Assembly (NCBI GenBank): GCA_028583415.1
Contig: CM053267.1
Coordinates: 48,773,390-48,837,389, forward strand
Direction: 5' to 3'
From: Protea cynaroides
Lineage: Eukaryota; Streptophyta; Magnoliopsida; Proteales; Proteaceae
Length of the DNA: 64,000 bases
The position numbers and the translations under genes are program-made. Positions within the stretch are counted from its first letter, which is position 1; every line of letters begins with the position of its first letter. Below the pieces are notes generated by a model. It made no database searches. It worked only from the letters and a program-made list of their open reading frames with translations, and was not told the origin of the DNA. This document shows positions 57,252-64,000 of this stretch, piece after piece.

Positions 57252-57389
57252 GCAAAAAAATCGTCTCCAGCGCGCCAGCCCGCCAGCCCACCATCTGACG
57301 GGCTGGAATACATCGATATGTGTGCCGGTGTATTCCAACCCGTCAGATGGTGGGCTGGCGGGCTGGCGCACTGGAGACGATTTGAGTCC
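57252..57389. mobile_element. Mutator-type MITE, GGATCC family (copy 9, 138 bp)
   Basis: Flanked by exact 9-bp duplications ATCGGATGG (57243-57251 and 57390-57398). Ends GCAAAAAAATCGTCTCCAG and CTGGAGACGATTTGAGTCC. It is almost entirely one long hairpin: GCCAGCCCGCCAGCCCACC on the left matches the inverse on the right, with a second arm pair GACGGGCTGGAATACA and TGTATTCCAACCCGTC. The near-perfect arms show it is young. The overlapping frames on both strands are artefacts of the hairpin. Confidence 0.93.
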
Positions 57390-57399
57390 ATCGGATGGT

Positions 57400-57876
57400 C
57401 GCCGCGTCGCCTTTCTCCATTCCAAGGGAGACGATCGACTCAGGTATAAAATTGCTTTGCTGGAAAAGTAGACAGGCAATCAACCCTGGTGTTTCTCTAT
57501 TTTGGGTTTCAAAATCGTAAAACAGGAAGGAAGAACCTAACCTCTGTCGGCAACAAAAGGTTCCTTCGTTTCTTGTTCTGTTCTTCATATCTGAATTGGT
57601 ATGTAAGGGTTTTTTTTTTTTTTTTTCTTTTAAGACTTCAAATCTTCTCTTTCTAGAGTTTTAGTCCAGTTGTTCTAGGGTTCTCCTTGTATGTATATTG
57701 CTTTGATTTTTCTTCTCAATGAATGTAGCACATGGATTGTCAACTGGTTTTCTCAAATCCCAATCACAAGGGGAGTCTACAACTCGAGGGGAGAGAGCAG
57801 CGGAGGAAATTTGCTGGAGAGTGAGAAAGGAAGTGAAGAGAGGAGCATCCGACTGCCTGAGTTACAGCAGAAGAGC

Positions 57877-57908
<32 letters not shown>

Positions 57909-58460
57909 TTGGGAGCATCGATGGTCGGCAGAGGTGAGCGACAGTTCCCATCTTCGATTATGCTGTCGTGGAAATTGGAAATTTCCTTGGCTTTTCAACT
58001 CAGGTGAATCATGTCTCTTACTCATGGTTCTTCGTCGTGTTCATAATTCACATAGTTGATTTCTTGTAAATGAGAAGGTAATCACATGTGCAGTCCATAA
58101 CACTACTACAATTGATATTATGAAGTTTCCAATTCCAGCCTAGTCCACATACAGTTTAGCTTGTTGTGACAGAGAGATAACTTGCTTGCTATACTTGTAT
58201 TCCAATAACATCTTGCTTCAACCTTTATTGCACTAATTCGCTTTTCAATTAATTTGGCTGCAAATGGAAACCCTCTAATCGTGATAAAATCTAAGTGCCT
58301 TTTATGAGAGAATATTAAGCAGGATTATGTGTGCATTGAACTAGTGTATTTTATGAGAGAATATTAAGTAGGATTATGAGAGAATTTTATCTTGCATCAT
58401 TTTTACACCTAGTTTACGGTATCAGTTCTCTTTTAGCTTATGTGTGCATTGAACTACTGC
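57400..58460. other. No gene identified; possible 5' exon-like purine tract
   Basis: A poly-T run (57610-57625) and a (GA)n run (57876-57906) flank a stretch with frames at 57691-58059 that are not supported by any motif. The layout (GA-rich exon then CAGGTGAATC) resembles the leaders of the PPR-like blocks, but the sequence does not align convincingly. 58300-58380 has a near-duplicate of TTTTATGAGAGAATATTAAG. Confidence 0.4.
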
Positions 58461-59357
58461 TTAGTGTCTTAACAGTTACAATTTTAGTCAACTCGATCAG
58501 CTTTTCCAAATTAAAACCTAGTTTTCTAACTACAGTCTAGTGTAACATATATTGAACCTAAATGTACTGGTTACAGTCTCATATTACACTTTTCTTGGTA
58601 GACTGTCGAAGGGTTCTTGTTCACTGTTGAAACCCAAAAGTCTTCATTCATTATCAACCAAGTCCCTTGAAGGGTTGTTGTTCACAAGTGAAATCCAAAA
58701 GTCTTCATTCGTTATCAACTAAGAAGGGGGAGCAATTTCTTCTGTATTCAAAACTGATAAGCCATAAGACACTGTATATACCGGGGTGTTGTCAAAAAAA
58801 TGTATTTGATGGAAGATTCAAATTTTATTTTCTAAAATCAATTTCTTGTTATTGTTGTTTGCAGATAATTTATAGCCAAATGGCTATGAGATTAAACTAT
58901 TTTTTAAATTGGTGCATTATATATAGTTAGAGGATCTGTGCACAAATCGAATCAACAATTTACCAGACTTATATTAGGTTTGTCTATTTCTTTTGTATGC
59001 AATCCTTGAGATGGATAATGTGTGGAAAGATAATTTCTGTTTACAAAACAAAAGATACCAAAGTCCTTACATTTCTGTTTCCATGAATGTTTGATTTTTT
59101 TTTTTTTTTTGTTTTTTTTTTGTTTTTTTTTTTTGTTTTATGAGATAGTTTCGTTTTTCTCTACAGAAACATCAGAAGCTATGGATATTGAAGAATCTTT
59201 TAAACTTCTATATATATTAATCTCTAAGATGGATAATGTGTGAAACCAAACCCTTTCTCTCTTCTTTCAAAACTTTTATTCTTTTTATACGATCAATTTT
59301 TAACGGAGTTGAGGTAAGTTCTATCATCTCTGTATGATCTTTTTTATTATTTCAGTG

Positions 59358-59420
<63 letters not shown>

Positions 59421-60180
59421 CCAAGTAATGTCTTTTAGTATTTGCAATTTATGTGGTATGATTTTAAACATACCAAAGTTTGGAATGGATCCAAAAAAAC
59501 AGAAGTATAAATTTTTGTGAATACTACATCGTTTCTATGGGAAAAAAAAGGGGTCAATGTTCTATGGAAAAAAAAAAAGGGTCAATGTATAACCATCATT
59601 TTGTTGACAAATAGACGACAAATGTATAACCATCGTTTCATGTGAATTTGTTTATGGTTCTGCATTAAATAGATCACTTATATTTTTGTAACGAGACAAT
59701 TTGTGCTTTAGAATAAGTTACTTTGTAATTCAAATTGCCATGATTTCTCTAGGTATGTGACGAGCATGAGAATGGATGAAGGTTGTGAAATCTTTGATTA
59801 AATACGTTTTTGAGATTTTTCTGACGTTAAGACTACAGGCTATGCCTAGTGTAGGAGATTTGATGAAACATTAAATTGTTTTGAGAAAATGTGCAAGGAA
59901 GTTTCATGGAATAGTGATAAGTTTTATCTCGGTCTTTTGGTAATATTCCTTAGTATTTTATCTCCATTACTTCATGGAAGAGAAAAAAGAAAACCCTTCA
60001 CTATTTTATCTCCATTACTTCATGGAAGAGAAAAAAGAAAACCCTTCACTAGACTGTATCTTGAAACATTCTCAGGAATCTCTATAATTTTCAAGTTCTT
60101 ATGCCTATCCACAGATCATATTTGGAATCAAACATAGATCATAGACCACAATTTAAATGGCAACTCCAAAATTTTACGTC
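58461..60180 (+). pseudogene. PPR-like pseudogene, block F
   Basis: Begins within the intron module (AACTCGATCAGCTTTTCC, 58490). It carries the AAACCCAAAAGTCTTCATTC segment twice (58629 and a variant at 58690; 61-bp duplication starting at 58608 and 58669). Then comes acceptor TTTGCAG and an ATG at 58880 (MAMRLNYFLNWCI), ending at a stop. The 3' module follows with (AT)n at 59363-59418, ATGGATCCAAAAAAACAGAAG (59485), a worn version of the second PPR-like stretch (59740-59790, with stops), and CATAGACCACAATTTAAATG (60140). It is more degraded than block C. Confidence 0.5.
59954..60049. repeat. 48-bp perfect tandem duplication
   Basis: TATTTTATCTCCATTACTTC and the following bases, 59954-60001, recur exactly at 60002-60049. 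Blocks C and D carry a single copy. Confidence 0.95.
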
Positions 60181-60600
60181 AAAACAAATGAGCATGGGTA
60201 ATCCCATTACAAGTTCTTGTAACAAAAGAAAAATAGCAACTTGAAAAAGAAGATGAAAGAGATAGATATCCCCTACAATTGGAGATGATAGAACTTGGAC
60301 ATCTCTCCCCAATTGAATATAAAATTTCTATGAGCTGGCTGCAATCCGACATGACATGAATGGGCTTCAAACTTGAAGCAATCATATCTAGCAACGCCAT
60401 TCTTATTGTTAAGCTTCGACTTCAATGGCTTCCATAAAAGAGCAAGAGCTAGAAACTGCCTTTAGGAGTGATCCTTCATTCTGTTTGTAAGAGAAACCTA
60501 AACCACCTTCCTTTGATCTTGAAAATAAACTTGCATCTATAAAAATACTCACAAAATGCGCCATTTTCTTGGCAGCATCCAGATCTCTAACTTCCACCAT
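60181..60600 (-). pseudogene. LINE-type RNase H (RVT_3) domain remnant
   Basis: Two minus frames join with one frameshift near 60405. The first (60600-60409) has FIDASLFSRSKEGGLGF, the strand bearing the first catalytic Asp of plant RNase H domains. The second (60400-60179) has ALLDMIASSLKPIHVMSDCS, then SLSSSFSSCYFSFVTRTCNG. These correspond to the E-A-L-A helix, the SDC strand with its Asp, and the F-x-x-R-x-CN-x-x-A-D end of non-LTR-type RNase H. The final Asp position reads His (ITHAHL), so the last catalytic residue appears lost. No reverse transcriptase is next to it. It could equally come from a host-derived RNase H-like gene, but such fragments are most often LINE debris. Confidence 0.7.
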
Positions 60601-60639
60601 AACAGGCCCATTAATAAATGAAATTTTAGTTTTTGTTCA

Positions 60640-61030
60640 ACCTTTTCTATTTTCTAATATTTTATTATTAAAAATCACTGATCCAAGGACTGATCTCAAA
60701 AAGTGCACGATACAGTCCATGTGGGCCGGTATCAGTCCAATCCTGACCGATCCGGTTTTACAAGTGACAGAAAAGTGCATTTTCCAACTCCAAAAACCAA
60801 GCTGTATGACTTTATGTATTTTTAATGTTCTTCTTAAAATATTGCAATAAATAAATATAATTTTAATTATTGTTCATCATTATGTTTTTATAATATTTTT
60901 ATTTTTATGGTTTTTTTTTCTATTTTCTAATGTTTTAATGTTGAAAATTTCGATCCAATGATTAATCCAAAAAGTGAATAATACGGTCCATATGGACCGG
61001 AATCAATCCGATCCTTTCAATCCGGATGCT
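60640..61030. repeat. Two diverged direct repeats, spacing about 272 bp
   Basis: TATTTTCTAATATTTTATTA with GATCCAAGGACTGATCTCAA and CAGTCCATGTGGGCCGG (60649-60760) recurs as TATTTTCTAATGTTTTAATG with GATCCAATGATTAATCCAAA and CGGTCCATATGGACCGG (60921-61022). No coding sense. Confidence 0.7.
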
Positions 61031-61649
61031 TTGGATTAGTTAACAAATGACCGATAATATATCCAATACCTAGATTAATAATCATGCTTGTGAGTTAACA
61101 CCATCCTCTAACATGTGGAATTCTATTTCAAGTTGCAAGGAGGAGGGCTTGACTTATTCTCGAGCTCGATTGACTTTGAATTCGAAACTCGGATAAATCT
61201 CTTGCAGGGGTCGAATTTTGATTGTGTTAGAAATAAGCACATTGTTTCATCTTGGGGTCTCCAAGTTAGGTTGCTTTAATTTTTCTTGGCGCTTTCTTTT
61301 GTTGTCCAGTGGATCTTCCCTTATTGTCCGACCTGATGGTATTTTGTGACATTTTCATTTCGTCTAATAAAATTTTGGGAGGACAATTTACAAACTAGAA
61401 GGGCATATTAGAATCTTATATGCTAGCGAAAAATGGGAGTACAAGTATAACAAGTTGCCGGTCATGTAAGAGAGAAAGTGAAGAGAGAGAAAGAGGGTTT
61501 AGATTTCAACAAAGAGAGTTATAGAATGCATGTTGCTTTTTCCTAATTTTTATTCATCCCGAAATAATGATTGGTATTGCATTTATAAATCTCTAGCATA
61601 AGAAAAGAAAAATATTCCATTTGTGTTAGGGTTGTTCCCTAGGGACTCG
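61031..61649. other. No gene; dispersed repeat family 3
   Basis: 61370-61520 matches 62640-62780 and less well 32990-33060 (GGAGGACAATTTACAAAC-type DNA, ATTAGAATCTTATATGCTAGC, GAGAGAAAGAGGGTTTAGATTTC). Confidence 0.5.
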
Positions 61650-61792
61650 GTTCGTCTCAAGTTAAGCTATCCTTAAAGTTAGGGATCCAGTGACTGGAGT
61701 CAGACCACACACATACAAATATATTGGTGTGTGCATGAAATGAATCCCAACCGTTGGATCACGACTGAAGGGAGAGCTCAACTTGAGGCGGA
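61650..61792. mobile_element. Small inverted-repeat MITE, unrelated ends
   Basis: GTTCGTCTCAAGTTAAGCT at 61650 pairs with the inverse of AGCTCAACTTGAGGCGGAC at about 61774-61792. The termini differ from the GGATCC family although CGTCTC is shared. No clear target duplication is seen. Confidence 0.6.
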
Positions 61793-63280
61793 CTCTGTCA
61801 CACCATGGTATGCAAAAAGTGTCGTGAACATTTTTACAATTCAGTAAAATTATATCTTTGTTCAAAGTATTGTTGAGAAAATCAAATCTCAATTTCTATT
61901 AAGACAAAAATAAATACAATATTAAAACACCATTCTTAATTCAATTGAAGAAAAAAAATACAAATAGTTTATGTAAAAAAAAGAGGCTCCAAATGCTAAT
62001 TTTTTTTATTGTAATTGATTTATTCACTGTTTCGATTTCAATTAACAATTTATCCATATAAAAAAGGAATGTAACCTTTTCAAAATCCAATTGTCACCTA
62101 GAGGAATTTGAGATCTTGCAAATATCAATTTTTTTTTTGTAAGAATCTTGCAAGTATCTTCAATGGAAAAGAAAGGTGAAAAGTTTCATGTATGGTCATG
62201 CATATGCACTACCCGTCGTGAGGTGGATATAAAACAACATTGGATAACATTTTTACACCCACATTAAAACTAATGGCCAGTATCCCATATGTAACCACGC
62301 ATAAAAACAGTCCAATTTATAGGGAATCTTCTACGTCTACAACGTCAAAGAGTAAAAAGAAAATACCATAATGTAAGAGAAAGAGAGAAGAAGTCCTCAC
62401 ACTGCAAGCAATTGTTGTTTGGGGGGGGGTGTCCACCATAGACCACTATTTGACAACGGACCGAGATGCCTAGGTGACGACAAGGTTACATTCAGACCAA
62501 CCCAAATATATGAGTTTAGATTACCTCCATAGACATAGACATGAACCCGCCAAGGGATCTCGTCACTATCCATGGTTAGGTTACATTAATTTTGTCGTCC
62601 TTACACTTTCAATCCCACAGCCACTTGCATTCTTGTTCTCATTCTATGTTGGGTCACTTGGCATGAGAAGAGGAGGATCTACAAGTTTAAAGGGTATATT
62701 GGAACTTATATGTTAGCGGAAAAAATAGGAAGTCACTTGGAGGAGATAGAAGAGAGAGAAAGAGGGTCTAAATTTCAAGAAAAAGAGATAGAGATAGATT
62801 CGAAGTACACGCCTTACCGACAAAATTGGCAACTATTATTTTGTTTTTCTTCTTCCTAGATTTTCATGGAATACAATTTTTTTTATATGGAATGAAGAGA
62901 GTCATACACATGTTTTTTTTTTTTTTTTTTTTTTTTTGGTAATAGTCATACACATGTTGATGGTTAGGTAACTTTATTTTGAGAAATATTGGGGAGAGTT
63001 ACATTAAAATTGAAAAGCTTAGCTCTACCCCCCAATTGTAGATATCACCATGTCATCACATTACAAATGCGAGACTTAAATTGAGGGGTTGCCAATTCTA
63101 AACCTAAATAGAAAATCGAATCAGACCCGCTTGATAAAAATCGAACCAAACAGAATAATATCAGTTAGGTTTTAATTTTACACATAATTTATCGGTTTGA
63201 TTGTAGTTTAGAACCCTTACACCGAATGTTAACCGATAAAAAAAACAATTAAAATCCATTAACTACCTGACCACGTGTTT
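61793..63280. other. No gene recognised
   Basis: Contains a G run (62423-62431), the family 3 copy at 62640-62780, and a poly-T run (62912-62937). The frame at 62474-62716 shows no motif. Confidence 0.45.
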
Positions 63281-64000
63281 AATGTTTTACTACTAACCAA
63301 TAACCAATATAGATAGATGACCGATATGGAAATGGATGATTGATTAAGAATGAAAATCGATGCCTGACCAATATTGTCGTTATGGGATGATACAGGGCTG
63401 ACACCAACTGATACCTGCAAGGTATACCACATCAGCATTATGGTCAATACCAATAGCGATATTGATGCTCATCCTAATATCATGATCTAAAACCATAATT
63501 GTATCGTAATATCTTGGTGCACATGGGAATGATTAATAGGTTTGGTTCTTCTCGTATAATTGTATCCTCCCCAGCTGTGCACGTTCAGCCGTTCCAGTTG
63601 TCCATCGTACGTGCCAATGCAATCCAACCTGTCTGATCAATGCCTAAGAGTTGATCTATTCCACGGGTTAGGAGACCTGGTAGCCCAATGCCTCTGCATA
63701 TGCTTTACTCAGTCTCAAGTCTCAGCCACTTTAGCTCCCATTGATTTAAAATCGAGGACCCCATTATTTTTACTGCAGAGCACAGAGATGGATCTTCGGT
63801 CATTAATGAATGAGATGTTTTGCAGTGATTGGCTCTTGGCAGAGAGGATTTGGAAACTTGAAATTGAAGTGTATGGCAGGTGAGTTAAATTAGTGAGAGT
63901 GAATTCCCTTGTAGCTACCCTTATCACTTTACCACCTTGAATATATTGAGGTTTTGATGTGCAGACAGACAGACTCAATTATAAATGACGGACAGACCCA
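63281..64000 (+). repeat. Direct-repeat block E, continues past the window end
   Basis: Matches 1525-2160: ATCGATGCCTGACCAATAT, GATACCTGCAAGGTATACCACATCAGCA, TAATATCTTGGTGCACATGGG, GGTTAGGAGACCTGGTAG, ATGAGATGTTTTGCAGTGATTGGC and the ACCTTGAATATATTGAGG stretch, in order. It is therefore the 5' part of a further array unit, whose gene part would lie beyond 64000. Confidence 0.75.

Noticed and set aside
57066..57588. Several overlapping frames of 77-127 residues on both strands
   Set aside because: They run through the hairpin MITE at 57252-57389, whose inverted arms give mirrored Ala/Pro/Ser-rich frames on both strands.

Overview
The window reads as AT-rich nuclear DNA of a flowering plant. 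The evidence is GT-AG introns, a plant-type Mutator transposase, a Ty1-copia solo LTR, a CACTA element, tRNA-derived SINE-like sequence, and remnants of plant gene families (ACT-domain-repeat, plant mobile domain, pentatricopeptide-like). I cannot name the species. I see no intact conventional host gene. Almost everything recognisable is a transposon, a pseudogene or a repeat, so this is a gene-poor intergenic or heterochromatic stretch.

Layout. Copies of one ancestral segment recur in direct orientation at about 1-2.3 kb, 12.7-14.7 kb, 27.5-32.4 kb, 48.1-51.8 kb, 58.5-60.2 kb and from 63.3 kb past the window end. The longest copies keep a 5' region, an intron, an ATG exon and further downstream blocks. 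The little coding sense left resembles a PPR protein, so I read these as a decayed tandem gene array. A second family recurs at 17.4, 42.8 and 44.3 kb. The 22.4-25.2 kb region is a local tandem array with a unit of about 859 bp, carrying small palindromic minisatellites. It adjoins a plant-mobile-domain pseudogene at 25.7-26.1 kb (minus strand).

The best-defined element is a Mutator-like element at 33488-42779. It has terminal inverted repeats of about 50 bp and a 9-10 bp target duplication with one mismatch. It carries a broken mudrA-type transposase gene (plus strand) and a convergent two-exon zinc-finger (GRF-type) gene (minus strand). That layout recalls the convergent mudrA/mudrB pair of maize MuDR, but the second gene is different. 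A solo copia LTR (44656-45382) has an exact 5-bp target duplication, and an unoccupied paralogous site lies 1.5 kb away. A CACTA-type element (51804-53672) lies next to a degenerate ACR (ACT-domain-repeat) pseudogene (54018-56216). A LINE-type RNase H remnant lies at 60181-60600 (minus strand).

A small hairpin transposon family, with termini resembling GGATCCAAATCGTCTCC, is scattered through the window. Six copies have 9-bp target duplications that are exact or nearly so, which makes it a Mutator-type MITE family. It inserted into several of the other repeats and into the mobile-domain pseudogene. Short recent tandem duplications (31-74 bp) and microsatellites are common. Nothing here convinces me of a wholly new functional system. 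The best candidates for follow-up are the GRF-carrying Mutator element, the Mutator MITE family and the PPR-like array.
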